A DNA stretch of 44,526 nucleotides from Candidatus Zhuqueibacterota bacterium (GTDB taxonomy: Bacteria; Zhuqueibacterota; Zhuqueibacteria; Residuimicrobiales; Oceaniaggregativiventaceae): assembly GCA_014728085.1 (NCBI GenBank), contig WJMF01000082.1:1-44526 (forward strand), read 5' to 3'. The position numbers and the translations under genes are program-made. Below are positions 1-8,948 of the stretch, piece after piece (position 1 is the stretch's first letter; each line of letters opens with the position of its first letter). Under the pieces are notes generated by a model. That model did no database searches. It was given only the letters and a program-made list of their open reading frames with translations, and was not told where the DNA came from.

Positions 1-60
1 TAACCGCTTTTTCTCTTTTCATAGCATCTTTTCCTATGGTTTTAGCGCTGTGTCATTCGA

Positions 61-1287
61 TTAACGTCGTCCACGTGAGCTGGATGAACTCGAAGAGCTG
101 GATGAGCTCGAAGAGGAAGACCTGCTTGAGCTTGAAGAGCTTCGGCTGCTGCTACCGGAACTCGAAGACGACCGCGATGATGAGGGTCGCGAGTAGCTGC
201 TCGAACGGCGCGATGACGAAGATTTCCTCTTCACCGAAGAGGAGCTCGAGGAACGACGACTTTTCTTTACCGTAGCCGATGAGGGCGAACCGGATGAACT
301 GCTTTTACGCCGCGATACCGATGATTTCGAGGAACCCGACGAAGACGAAGAAGACGACTTGGACCTTCTGTCGACGGTAGAGCGTGAACGGCTGTCACTC
401 GTGCGCTTGCCGACATCGGTTTGGATATAACGGCGGCTGTTGGGCTGTTCATAGGAACGGCTGCTCGACGATCTCCGCGTGTTTACCGCCGCTTTACCGT
501 TTTCGCTACCGGATGTCGTCGTGCGCCGGTGTGTCGTCGACATCGGCCGGTCACCGCCGGTGCTAACGCCACGACGCGAGGTTTGATAATCCGGATTGGT
601 TGATGTGGTAACGCCGCGGCGGCTGGTTACCATATCGCGCATGCTACCGCTCTCCGCCCGTCGCAACGTGCTGCTGCGTCTGGCATTTCCTTCGGCAAAA
701 GAATTATCATAACGCGTCGGCGTGCGCGCTGTCAGACCGTGACGGGTAAAGGGGCGCGGTTCCTGAACCGTATAGGCATAATCGTATCCCCAGTAGCCGC
801 CATAACCACCATAACCACCGTAACCACCGTGGTGATAGCCATAGCCGCCCCATCCGTAATTATAGTATCCCCATCCGCCATAAAAGGAGATCGGTGCCCA
901 ATACCAGGGATCCCCCCAATAGGAAGAATAACCCCAATAGGGATCCCAATTATGATGATGTCGCCACCAATAACCGGAATGAGCGTACCAAAAGGGCTCA
1001 TACCAATAACTGTTCAAAAAGACGGGGTAATCATGATAGATATGAACTTCATCGATGCCGTCGTATTCCCGGTGATAGACAACCTTGCGATTGCCTTCCT
1101 CATCGATATATTCCTCTACATATTCGTCCTCAACCGGTTCGTCATAATCATCTGCGTAATACTCTTCTTCATAGTAATCATCGCTATATTCAACAGGGGG
1201 TCTGCCAATTTGTGTATAACACCCGCTAAAGTATAACGCAAACACCAACACGGCTGACAGAATTACGTATCGTTTTAATGCCTTCAT
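61..1287 (-). CDS. Low-complexity Ser/Arg-rich lipoprotein, function unknown
   Basis: A 408-residue protein that I cannot assign to a family. The start is the ATG at 1287. It follows an AGGAGG at 1294-1299 with 6 bases between, and it begins a lipoprotein signal ending in FSGC, with the lipid-modified Cys at residue 23; a longer frame to 1356 would bury the signal. After the Cys come an acidic, Tyr-rich stretch (DDYYEEEYYADDYDE), then a Trp/Tyr/Gly-rich central part with repeated GGY, then about 200 residues dominated by Ser and Arg (SRRSSSS runs) ending in GRR. The segments suggest an unstructured envelope or surface protein rather than an enzyme. It has its own candidate promoter and lies downstream of the Bat operon. 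The extreme composition makes a specific function unsafe to state. Confidence 0.7.
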   Translation of the reverse strand: MKALKRYVILSAVLVFALYFSGCYTQIGRPPVEYSDDYYEEEYYADDYDEPVEDEYVEEYIDEEGNRKVVYHREYDGIDEVHIYHDYPVFLNSYWYEPFWYAHSGYWWRHHHNWDPYWGYSSYWGDPWYWAPISFYGGWGYYNYGWGGYGYHHGGYGGYGGYGGYWGYDYAYTVQEPRPFTRHGLTARTPTRYDNSFAEGNARRSSTLRRAESGSMRDMVTSRRGVTTSTNPDYQTSRRGVSTGGDRPMSTTHRRTTTSGSENGKAAVNTRRSSSSRSYEQPNSRRYIQTDVGKRTSDSRSRSTVDRRSKSSSSSSSGSSKSSVSRRKSSSSGSPSSATVKKSRRSSSSSSVKRKSSSSRRSSSYSRPSSSRSSSSSGSSSRSSSSSSRSSSSSSSSSSSSSSSRGRR

Positions 1288-1327
1288 TTTAGGCCTCCTA
1301 TTCATGCAATATTCGTTTGCCTGATCC

Positions 1328-1356
1328 AATATACAAAGAGTTTTAACATTAGGCAA
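1328..1356 (-). promoter_or_regulatory. Candidate sigma-70-type promoter of the 61-1287 lipoprotein gene
   Basis: On the minus strand, TTGCCT (1351-1356) and TATATT (1328-1333) are separated by exactly 17 bases. Transcription would begin near 1321 and give a leader of about 34 bases to the ATG at 1287. The same -10 hexamer occurs in the promoter at 43578. Confidence 0.5.
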
Positions 1357-1526
1357 ACTAAATCGACAACTCTGTCCGCCTCATAACCAACCATCATAAT
1401 ATACGGTTAAAAGGCGAAAATATTGTGTGCCGGTATCGCTTTACTCTCTATTTATAAAACGTATAAAAGTGAGGTTTTGTTCCGCATTCGGGCGGGAAGT
1501 TCTGATCAACCGGATCAAAATCGGCG

Positions 1527-2279
1527 CTATATTCTACCCACATCGCTGCCGGGTAACCATCCTTCTTTACCATCTGCCAAGCGGATTCGATAATAGTCAC
1601 CGGATTGATCTGTAATGATCAATTCCAAACCCCGGTGGATGGAAAAGACCTCTTTGGCATCCTCACTGGGAGCGCTCATGACGGTCACCTTTTCCTCAAG
1701 AACAATACCGCGTTGATGATTGCGGTCATAATCGAGTCTGAGCAGGAAAAGCAGGAGAAATACAGCAAAAGCAAAGGCGGAGGGATAAACAAGAAATTTG
1801 ATCAGGCTTTTTATATGGCTCTTGCGGATAACAAGATATAAAATCAGGGTCAATAAAAAGAAAATATAAAACGCAACCATCATCACTGAAAGTTGATGCG
1901 TATTAAAAAAGGTAATCAGGCGGTTCCACTGTTTGATGATGAATCCGGGGTTCGGGACCTGGATTTTGTCGACCACATATACCCGGGCAATTTTCAGATT
2001 ATGCAAAATATCCGCATCCCTGGGCGCCAGTTTTTTGGCTTTTTCATAATACAAAATGGCGTGACCGATATCATTGAGCTTAAAATAGGCATTGCCCAGG
2101 TTGTAATAGAGAGACGCGCTTTCATAGCCGAGATCGATAACCGAGCGGTATTGCGAAATAGCCTGCTCGTACTTTCCGTTCTGGTAGAGCTGATTTCCGT
2201 TTTCAAAAGAAAATCCGGCCTGACCCAGATCGGCCTGGGGCATAAACAAAAACATTAATATCATTAAACTCGTCATCAT
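1527..2279 (-). CDS. batE: BatE-like TPR and SH3-like membrane protein
   Basis: Last gene of the Bat operon, 250 residues. A short hydrophobic N-terminus (signal or anchor) is followed by about two TPR units (residues 25-95: GNQLYQNGKYEQAISQY, YYNLGNAYFKLND). Two membrane segments lie around residues 130-180, and a C-terminal bacterial SH3-like domain ends in DGKEGWLPGSDVGRI. This order (TPR, two membrane spans, SH3) is that of BatE in Bacteroidota. It starts 4 bases after batD, so coupled translation is likely. The ATG at 2279 is followed by another at 2276; I cannot separate them. The role in the Bat complex is inferred from position and architecture. Confidence 0.75.
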   Translation of the reverse strand: MMTSLMILMFLFMPQADLGQAGFSFENGNQLYQNGKYEQAISQYRSVIDLGYESASLYYNLGNAYFKLNDIGHAILYYEKAKKLAPRDADILHNLKIARVYVVDKIQVPNPGFIIKQWNRLITFFNTHQLSVMMVAFYIFFLLTLILYLVIRKSHIKSLIKFLVYPSAFAFAVFLLLFLLRLDYDRNHQRGIVLEEKVTVMSAPSEDAKEVFSIHRGLELIITDQSGDYYRIRLADGKEGWLPGSDVGRI

Positions 2280-2283
2280 ACAC

Positions 2284-4095
2284 TCACAACGCTTTTTCCA
2301 GTTTTATAATTGCCTCTTTGGCCTTTTTGAATGCCTGTTCCATCTCTTCCCGGCTGCTGGATGTCGTGGCAAAGCGATAGAGGTCGCATTTTTGAACAAG
2401 AGCGATATACATGTCCACCAATTCCGCGTCAAGCCCCCTGGCTTTTAAGCTCTTTTCCAGCTCGGTCGAGATAATACCGGCACTGGATATATTGAGTTTG
2501 TCGGCGGCAAATCCCAGCAAAGCGCGGCTCATTTCCGAATAGAATTCTTTTTGCGTGGACTCGCCGAGACAGGCTTTGGTTTGGCTCAGTCGCTTTCTTG
2601 CCAGCCGGTTTGCGCCACGCCTGCGCGCATACGCCCGGTTTTTATTCAATTTTTCCATATGGCGCTGGTAAGCCAGCGCCAATAGAAACAACAGAGCCGG
2701 GAACACCAGCAAAGCGACGAAATAGAACGATTGATAAAAGCGACTCTCCAGGGGCGAAAACCGCGGGCTGTGGAGTTTGATAAAACGAATATCCTGACCG
2801 ATTAGCTCAATCTCTTCTTTGCTGAAACCGGAACCGATACCACTATTGTACTCTTCGTCTCCTTTTTCAACATTAATCGTGAATTCAGGTGATCGTAACG
2901 TCACATAATCCTTTTTACCGGTATCAAAATAACTAAAGGCAAAAGGACGAATCCGCTGTTGACCCGGGAATCTCGGAATCAGAACATACTCGAAGGTTTT
3001 GTGACCGCTGATCCCGTTTCCGCTTCTGTTGATATTTTGTGTCACAGTGGGTTCATATTGTTCAAAATCGGCCGGAATAAACAAATCGGGTTTTGGAATA
3101 ATGCTGATATTTCCTTGTCCTGATATTCTAACCCGAAGCGTGATCCCCTCATTGGTCTTTACATTATTTTTATCAAGAGTAGCATTCAGATCGAAACGGC
3201 CTGCAAGACCGCTGAATTCCGATGGTTTGTTTGTCGCCGGAAACGGCAAAACCTCGATGGCCACCGGTTTTGAGGAAATTTTCCTGGTAACCGTTCTGCT
3301 GAAAAAAGAATCATTGAAAAAAGAGTCAAAAACATCCTTCGATTGTCTGCGATTGCGTACCCGCACCTGACAATCCAGCGTTAAAGGTCCGATGGTTTTT
3401 TTGCCGGGAGAAGTGGGGAACAACGCATATTTTTTGATATCCGCCACCGCATAGCGAACGCCTTTATAAACTTCGTTCTGCGTCTGTAACCGCGTCCCCA
3501 AATCAAATTCTTCCGCCCAAAAGCCCGTGGTTTCAGGCATCTGTACCGGATTAATGCCGGTGACGCTGACCTTGGCATAGATTCGAAACGTAACGATAAC
3601 CGGTTCATTGGGATAAACCCGCTGCTTGCTGGTAAGCATTCTTAAAAACAAGTCCTCACTGTCATCCTCACGGTTTTCACTCCGGGAGCCCGGTGACGAT
3701 GTGCCGGTTTTGACAATGCTGATCGGAATCGAGTTTGACTGATAGGTTTTATCCTTGTATTTAATGGTAACCGGTGAAATCGTATAAGAACCGGCCTTGA
3801 CAGCCATGTATACAAAGGTATGCGTTATGCTGATCGATGTTTTTCCATTGATGAACTGTATATTCTGAGAAGTTCCGCGGGAACCGTAAAATCGTAAATA
3901 GTCGCCCCCGTCCGGCGGCGGAACAGACGTTATTCGATTGGCATCTTCTCCGGTCAATTCAACGCTCAGAACAAGCTGTTGATTAACCGCGAGCGTCGTC
4001 TGATCCACGGATGCGGTGATTTGCACCGTCTGTGCCTGAACAGGAAGAGTGAGTAACAATAAAAGACAAATCATTTTAGCATATTTGAATACCAT
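2284..4095 (-). CDS. batD: BatD family membrane protein
   Basis: About 603 residues. The start chosen is the ATG at 4095, preceded by GAAGG and beginning VFKYAKMICLLLLLTLPVQAQ, a good signal peptide. The longer frame opens with TTG at 4116. The exported part contains repeated immunoglobulin-like sandwiches typical of BatD (VDQTTLAVNQQLVLSVELTG; later LDKNNVKTNEGITLRVRISGQGN). A membrane span (FYFVALLVFPALLFLLALAY) near residue 465 leads to a basic stretch and a cytoplasmic helical domain of about 100 residues. It lies between batC (14-base gap) and batE. Two smaller proteins in the same operon (6951-7994 and 10832-11758) share the layout. Confidence 0.88.
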   Translation of the reverse strand: MVFKYAKMICLLLLLTLPVQAQTVQITASVDQTTLAVNQQLVLSVELTGEDANRITSVPPPDGGDYLRFYGSRGTSQNIQFINGKTSISITHTFVYMAVKAGSYTISPVTIKYKDKTYQSNSIPISIVKTGTSSPGSRSENREDDSEDLFLRMLTSKQRVYPNEPVIVTFRIYAKVSVTGINPVQMPETTGFWAEEFDLGTRLQTQNEVYKGVRYAVADIKKYALFPTSPGKKTIGPLTLDCQVRVRNRRQSKDVFDSFFNDSFFSRTVTRKISSKPVAIEVLPFPATNKPSEFSGLAGRFDLNATLDKNNVKTNEGITLRVRISGQGNISIIPKPDLFIPADFEQYEPTVTQNINRSGNGISGHKTFEYVLIPRFPGQQRIRPFAFSYFDTGKKDYVTLRSPEFTINVEKGDEEYNSGIGSGFSKEEIELIGQDIRFIKLHSPRFSPLESRFYQSFYFVALLVFPALLFLLALAYQRHMEKLNKNRAYARRRGANRLARKRLSQTKACLGESTQKEFYSEMSRALLGFAADKLNISSAGIISTELEKSLKARGLDAELVDMYIALVQKCDLYRFATTSSSREEMEQAFKKAKEAIIKLEKAL

Positions 4096-4109
4096 ATCAG
4101 CCTTCACGC

Positions 4110-4892
4110 TTACCAATCTTTTCCCGTTTTAACCCCGCCAGGGACTTGCTGACGACGCGCCTTTTTCATGTCATCCTTTTGTTCACTCAATGCATTGAGA
4201 ATTCTCTCCGCATCCTCCCTGGACATTTCCTTTTCCCGCGCCTGTTGTCCCTGTTGCTGTTGTTGCTGTTGCTGGTCCTGCTGCTGATCCTCTTGCTGTT
4301 GTTGTTCCTGCTCTTGTTGCGCCTGCTCTTGTTGCTCCTGTTGATTCTGCTGTTGCTGCTCATTTTGCTGTTGTTGCTCGTCTTGCTGACCCTGTTGCTG
4401 GTTCTGCTGTTGTTGCTGTTGCTGCTGTTGCTGCTGGTTCTGCTGCTGATTCTGTCGCTGCGCCTGATCTTTGAGTTTTTTTCTCACATATTCCAGATTA
4501 TATTTTGCATCTTCATCTTCGGGATTGAGCTCAAGGGCTTTCTTGTAAGCCTCGATAGCCTCGAGATATTTATTCTGCCGATAATGCGCATTTCCCATGT
4601 TATAATAAGCTCTGGACTGTTCAAGTGCATCGTCAAAACTCAGAGAAGACTGCCACTCTTTGATACTCTCTTTATATTTTTTCTTTTGATACTGAGCATT
4701 TCCGATATTGTACTGGATCAAGGGAGATTCAGGATCATTGAGTTGAGCATCTCTGTACTTGTTCAACGCTTCATCGTAGCGCTCCTGTTCGTAGAGCTCG
4801 TTACCCGCAACCACTTTTTTTCGCACCGGTGACTGTGCCGTCACCAGCTGCGCAAACAAAATCACAACAATTGTTACAAATCGTAGCATCAT
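4110..4892 (-). CDS. batC: BatC-like TPR protein with a long Gln-rich tail
   Basis: 260 residues. I place the start at the ATG at 4892 (a second lies at 4889): AGAGG sits 5 bases upstream and the product begins MMLRFVTIVVILFAQLVTAQ, an exported signal. Three TPR units follow (residues about 20-135: GNELYEQERYDEALNKY, IQYNIGNAQYQKKKYKESI, YYNMGNAHYRQNKYLEAIEAY). About 90 residues after them are almost pure Gln with some Glu, then a short charged tail containing EDAERILNALSEQK. The Ala/Glu-Arg-Ile-Leu-Asn-Ala-Leu motif resembles the C-terminal helix of BatC proteins. It is tightly packed between batB (8 bases) and batD. The Gln tract is much longer than an ordinary linker. Confidence 0.82.
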   Translation of the reverse strand: MMLRFVTIVVILFAQLVTAQSPVRKKVVAGNELYEQERYDEALNKYRDAQLNDPESPLIQYNIGNAQYQKKKYKESIKEWQSSLSFDDALEQSRAYYNMGNAHYRQNKYLEAIEAYKKALELNPEDEDAKYNLEYVRKKLKDQAQRQNQQQNQQQQQQQQQQQNQQQGQQDEQQQQNEQQQQNQQEQQEQAQQEQEQQQQEDQQQDQQQQQQQQGQQAREKEMSREDAERILNALSEQKDDMKKARRQQVPGGVKTGKDW

Positions 4893-4900
4893 AAAAGCCT

Positions 4901-5926
4901 CTACAAAAATCTTCCCCGCCATTCTCGTTTTACTTTTTTACGATCGGTTATAAAAAGATCAAGCCCCAGCAATACGATAGCAAAAATAACAAGATACTGA
5001 AAGCGATCCTCAAACTGGGAGTACTGCAGCGACCCCAGCTCTTTTTTATCCATTCTAAAGATTAAATCGTATATCTTTTCAAGTTCTTCTTCTCCGGAGG
5101 TCGAGCGAAAATATTTGCCTCCGGTCTGCAGGGCGATTTTTTCCAGGGTGCGTTCATCCAGCTTGGTGATAACCACTTGTCCTTCTTTGTCTTTTTTAAA
5201 GTTACTGCCTCTGCCCTGTTGCAGGGGTATTGGTTCGCCCTGCGGAGAACCGATACCGACGCAGTAGATAACGATACCCTGACGCTCGGCCTCTTCGGCG
5301 TATTGCAGCGCGTTTTCTTCATGGGTCTCACCATCTGTAATAAGAACGAGAACCTTGTGTTTTCGTTCCTTTTGCTCAAAGGTGTCGATGGCTTTTTGAA
5401 TCGCCCGTCCGATCGCTGTGCCCGGGGTTGGAATCAAATCCGGATCCATAATATCGAGAAAAATCTTTGCCGCACCGTAATCAAGCGTCAGCGGACACTG
5501 GACAAATGCAACCCCGGAAAAGGCGATGAGCCCGATTCTATCCCCGCGCAGGCGGTTGATCAGCGATTCGACTTCGTGTTTGGCCTTGGCAAGACGGCTC
5601 GGGGCAATGTCCTGCGCCAGCATCGATGTCGATACATCCATGGCAACAATGATATCGACACCTTCACGTCTGATTTCTTCCAGTTTGGTACCGATCTGCG
5701 GACGCGCCAGTGACAATACGATAAAAAGCAAAGCAAGTAACAGTATGGCCATTTTATAGATCTGCTTTTTCCGGCTCGTGTTTTCAATCAATTTTTGCAT
5801 CAATTGTAGATTCCCGAACCGCCTTAACGCCCGTTTTTTGGCGCGAAATACAAAAACAAAAAACGTTACCAAAATCGGCAAGAGCCATAACAAATAAAAA
5901 TATTCAACATTTGCAAATCTCAGCAT
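4901..5926 (-). CDS. batB: BatB: membrane-anchored von Willebrand factor A protein
   Basis: 341 residues. Two N-terminal membrane helices (about 9-27 and 59-74) precede a VWA domain, and a C-terminal helix (about 309-328) follows. The metal-binding MIDAS motif is intact as DVSTS (D97, S99, S101), with ITDGETHEEN further on. The pattern ARPQIG just before the VWA domain is common to BatA and BatB. The domain should face the periplasm between membrane anchors. It is paired with its paralogue batA immediately upstream (25 bases). The ATG at 5926 has AAGG 9 bases upstream. Confidence 0.9.
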   Translation of the reverse strand: MLRFANVEYFYLLWLLPILVTFFVFVFRAKKRALRRFGNLQLMQKLIENTSRKKQIYKMAILLLALLFIVLSLARPQIGTKLEEIRREGVDIIVAMDVSTSMLAQDIAPSRLAKAKHEVESLINRLRGDRIGLIAFSGVAFVQCPLTLDYGAAKIFLDIMDPDLIPTPGTAIGRAIQKAIDTFEQKERKHKVLVLITDGETHEENALQYAEEAERQGIVIYCVGIGSPQGEPIPLQQGRGSNFKKDKEGQVVITKLDERTLEKIALQTGGKYFRSTSGEEELEKIYDLIFRMDKKELGSLQYSQFEDRFQYLVIFAIVLLGLDLFITDRKKVKREWRGRFL

Positions 5927-5951
5927 AGTCGTTTACCTTTTCCGCACAAAA

Positions 5952-6944
5952 TTAAGGAATTTTTCTCAACCATGTATACGACAAGAGAATTTCGAGAACC
6001 AACAAAGCCAGCGCAATCAGGAGATAATGCACAAACAGTTCACGATAGCGGGTGTATTCCTTAACCTCAATTTTCGTTTTTTCCATCTCGCTGATTTCAT
6101 TGTAGATTGCTTCCAGGCTACTTTCGTCGGTAGCGCGAAAATATTTGCCCCGGGTAATGTCAGCGACTTTTTTCAGCAGATCTTCATCGATCTGTACAGG
6201 CATCCGCCGGTAATGTTTACCGAAAACCGGATCATCGATCGGATACATGGCATAGCCCTTTTTGCCGGCGCCGATTGTATAAATACGGATATCAAACGTC
6301 CCGGCGATTTTAGCGGCTGTAACCGGATCCAGCTCACCGCGATTATTGCGGCCATCGGTAAGCAATATCACCACCTTGGATTCGGCGCTGCTGCTGCGCA
6401 ACCGGTTAACACAGGTGGCAATCGCCATACCGATAGCGGTTCCGTCTTCGATCATACCGATTTTAATCTCATCGAGAAATCTCAATAAAATACCGTAATC
6501 CAGAGTCAAAGGGCACTGGGTAAAGCTCTGTCCGGAAAAGACCACCAGACCGATGCGATCATTACGCCTGCCTTTGATAAAATCACCGGCGACCAGTTTA
6601 ACCGCCTGCAGGCGATTCTTGGGCTGGAAATCTTCCGCCAGCATACTGCTGGAAACATCCACAGCAAGAATAATATCGATTCCTTCTGTAATCACTTCAG
6701 TCTCTGTACGTCCGGCCTGCGGCCTGGCGAAACAGATAATGAGTAAAATCAACACCAGCAGGCGAAAAGCGAACAACAGATGTCGGTAGTTTTGCTTTGA
6801 AGATTTTTTAATGGATTTGAATAAATCGATATTGGAATAGCGCAATGCTCCGCTCATTTTTCGATTGCGGCGAAAATACCACCCTATGACAAGCGGTATG
6901 AAGAGGAGCAGTAGCAAAACCTCGGGATTTGCAAAACGAAACAT
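5952..6944 (-). CDS. batA: BatA: membrane-anchored von Willebrand factor A protein
   Basis: 330 residues, with the same architecture as BatB: N-terminal helices (about 8-24 and 57-72), a VWA domain with intact MIDAS DVSSS (D96, S98, S100) and LLTDGRNNRGE, and a C-terminal helix (LFVHYLLIALALLVLEILLSYTW). Both proteins share the lead-in FARPQ and the sequence FSGxxFxQCPLTLDYG, so they are clear paralogues. BatA/BatB proteins of Bacteroides, Leptospira and Francisella are linked to stress tolerance, but their biochemical role is unsettled. The gene begins 6 bases after the BatD-like gene upstream. Confidence 0.9.
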   Translation of the reverse strand: MFRFANPEVLLLLLFIPLVIGWYFRRNRKMSGALRYSNIDLFKSIKKSSKQNYRHLLFAFRLLVLILLIICFARPQAGRTETEVITEGIDIILAVDVSSSMLAEDFQPKNRLQAVKLVAGDFIKGRRNDRIGLVVFSGQSFTQCPLTLDYGILLRFLDEIKIGMIEDGTAIGMAIATCVNRLRSSSAESKVVILLTDGRNNRGELDPVTAAKIAGTFDIRIYTIGAGKKGYAMYPIDDPVFGKHYRRMPVQIDEDLLKKVADITRGKYFRATDESSLEAIYNEISEMEKTKIEVKEYTRYRELFVHYLLIALALLVLEILLSYTWLRKIP

Positions 6945-6950
6945 CTTTTT

Positions 6951-7994
6951 CTATTCCTTTTCTTCGCGTTCTTCGACAATATCACTCTCTCCGGTATAAC
7001 TCTCATCTTCAGAGGGATCAGCCTCCCTTTGTTCGTCCTCATTCGCAGAGGCCGCCTCTGGTTGCCGGCTAAAAATCAGCTTGGTATTGTTGACAAAATT
7101 CACTGCCAGATTTATGCTGGTTTCATTTTCAGTCCGGGTCGGAACATATTTTGCAAATTTGACAAAATCACTCAAAGATAAAATTTGTCTCAGGTCGGAT
7201 AAATGATCCGGAGCGATTTTGCGTTGATAGAGATTGTCGTAAATTTCCTCACTGGTCATTTCCATGGCATCGATAAAATATCTACCTTCGATATAGATGC
7301 GAATGATATCGCTGAGCCGGCTATAGTGGGCTTTTACCTCTCCCTTGTCGAGCAAATCGCTCTGGGCCAGTTCGTCAAGCTCTTCAAGCGCAACGACATG
7401 TGCCGGGCGCGGAGGCGTCTGCCGTTTTGGTAAAATCGACTCTCCTGTTCGGCGCTTTCTGATAATATAAAAAATCAAATATCCCGCAATCACGGCCAAC
7501 AGAACGCCACCGCCGATCAGATACCACATTGTATAGTTCGCCGGCGGTTGCATCGGCGCTTTGATGTCGCGAATATCGCCGGCTTGATCCGGATTCAGCG
7601 ATTCCACCATAATATCTATTGGCTCGGTTTCCAACGCATAAGAGGTGGTGTCATCGCCAACGGTATAACGGTATTCCACGGCAGGAATCTGATATTCCCC
7701 TGTATCAAAAGTAGAAATATCATAATCGATCTGTTCGCGAACCCAACCCGAATCGGTTTTAACAGCATCATGTACGTTATAATCCTGGATTTCAAACATG
7801 CCCAAATTGACGGCAAGCGGTGACGTCAGCAGGGTGACCTCTTTGTCGTGCGTAATGATGACACTGTACTGAATGACATCACCAACCAGTATTTTGGCTT
7901 TATCTACTTTTGATTCAACTGAAATACGGCCCTGTGTATACCCCGCAATTGAAAACAAGAGCAGCAGGTAGAGAATCGTCTTGAAAATTTTCAC
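6951..7994 (-). CDS. BatD-like protein (exported sandwich, membrane span, cytoplasmic helical domain)
   Basis: 347 residues; GTG start at 7994. A signal peptide (KIFKTILYLLLLFSIAGYTQG) leads to an exported beta domain of about 120 residues opening RISVESKVDKAKILVGDVIQYSVIITHD, the typical BatD-like repeat start. One membrane span (YLIGGGVLLAVIAGYLIFYII) lies near residues 157-178. The cytoplasmic helical domain (HYSRLSDIIRIYIEGRY...MTSEEIYDNL) is followed by an acidic Glu/Asp-rich tail. The C-terminal domain resembles those of the 10832-11758 protein and of BatD, and is of the type seen in DUF4381-like proteins. It probably joins the periplasmic part of the Bat complex to cytoplasmic partners such as MoxR or DUF58; that is inference. 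Confidence 0.72.
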   Translation of the reverse strand: MKIFKTILYLLLLFSIAGYTQGRISVESKVDKAKILVGDVIQYSVIITHDKEVTLLTSPLAVNLGMFEIQDYNVHDAVKTDSGWVREQIDYDISTFDTGEYQIPAVEYRYTVGDDTTSYALETEPIDIMVESLNPDQAGDIRDIKAPMQPPANYTMWYLIGGGVLLAVIAGYLIFYIIRKRRTGESILPKRQTPPRPAHVVALEELDELAQSDLLDKGEVKAHYSRLSDIIRIYIEGRYFIDAMEMTSEEIYDNLYQRKIAPDHLSDLRQILSLSDFVKFAKYVPTRTENETSINLAVNFVNNTKLIFSRQPEAASANEDEQREADPSEDESYTGESDIVEEREEKE

Positions 7995-8009
7995 AGCCTG
8001 TTCTCAGGT

Positions 8010-8936
8010 TTATTGTACATTTTTATCGTAGAATTTGACATCTTCGGCCATAATCATTTTTTCGATCAAGCCCTGATAAGCGTTCTGATATTTCTGAGTA
8101 TAGAGATCCTGAGCCACCCTATCTTTTACTTGAGAGAATGGCTTTTGTTTCACGATTTCACCTTCATCATTTTTCTCAGCATACTCTGTTTTATTGGCCT
8201 CATAGTACAATTCAATATCAGACGCTTCTATATCGACTTTGGTGGCCACGCGCTCCTGTAACAGCTTGCGCACCATAAGCATTTTTTTGCTCTGAAACGC
8301 GCCCTCTATCACTTCGGGATCCTTGTCCAGCCCGGCCCGCCTGGCGGTATCATACATGAGTTCCGTGGCGACATATTCACGCAAAAATTCCAGTTTCTTT
8401 TCCTTGCTGTTAAACTGATCGCGAACGCTGGGAGGCAATTGGCTCAATTCGAAATCGAGATCGCCCTGGGTAATCTCCCGTTTACCGATACGGGCAATCA
8501 CAGCGCCCGGTCGCTTTTTGCGTACATCGCGGGGATCCAGTTGAACCGCTTCGTCCAGCACCTGCTGTGCATCCCCGGAACGTTCAAGACGTTCCAGACA
8601 GGCGACGATGCGTTTGTTGACCTCATCCATCAGAGTACTCTCGGGATAAAAATGCTTGATCTTCAGATAGGAGCCAAGAGCGCTCTCATAATCCTTCAGC
8701 CGTTCAAAATAAGTGTTGGCAATGATATAGTGAACATTGGCACGTTCGCGTCTATCGATTTTATAATGATCGAGATAATATACATATTGACCGATGGCCT
8801 GGCTGTACAAAGCCCGGTTGATCAAATCTCCGGCATATTCTCTTACCTTGTCGGCCTCGATATCCGGCTCGGGTGCTTTACTTTGACATCCCCAAATGAC
8901 CAAAACCATGAGGATGATCCCTAAAAGTTTATTCAT
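8010..8936 (-). CDS. SurA/PrsA-like lipoprotein without a parvulin domain, with TPR-like N-terminal half
   Basis: 308 residues. The ATG at 8936 has a GGAGG ribosome site; the signal ends in VIWGC with Cys17 as lipid anchor. Residues about 30-140 are TPR-like helices (YYLDHYKIDRRERANVHYIIANTYFERLKDYESALGSYLKI). Residues about 150-255 match the N-terminal chaperone region of SurA/PpiD/PrsA proteins (ARIGKREITQGDLDFELSQLPP, then helices with ATELMYDTARRAGLDKDPEV). The sequence then passes from IELYYEANKTEYAEK straight to KPFSQVKDRVAQDL, the helix that normally follows the peptidyl-prolyl isomerase domain; the roughly 90-residue isomerase domain is absent. It lies inside the Bat operon, so a chaperone for exported Bat components is plausible. 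Confidence 0.72.
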   Translation of the reverse strand: MNKLLGIILMVLVIWGCQSKAPEPDIEADKVREYAGDLINRALYSQAIGQYVYYLDHYKIDRRERANVHYIIANTYFERLKDYESALGSYLKIKHFYPESTLMDEVNKRIVACLERLERSGDAQQVLDEAVQLDPRDVRKKRPGAVIARIGKREITQGDLDFELSQLPPSVRDQFNSKEKKLEFLREYVATELMYDTARRAGLDKDPEVIEGAFQSKKMLMVRKLLQERVATKVDIEASDIELYYEANKTEYAEKNDEGEIVKQKPFSQVKDRVAQDLYTQKYQNAYQGLIEKMIMAEDVKFYDKNVQ

Positions 8937-8948
8937 GCTAACCTCCAG

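Noticed and set aside
739-1236. 165-codon plus-strand frame rich in Ile/Val
   Set aside because: Antisense of the low-complexity lipoprotein; the hydrophobicity comes from its composition.
4146-4832. 228-codon plus-strand frame of nearly pure Leu
   Set aside because: It is the complement of the batC Gln tract and TPR region.
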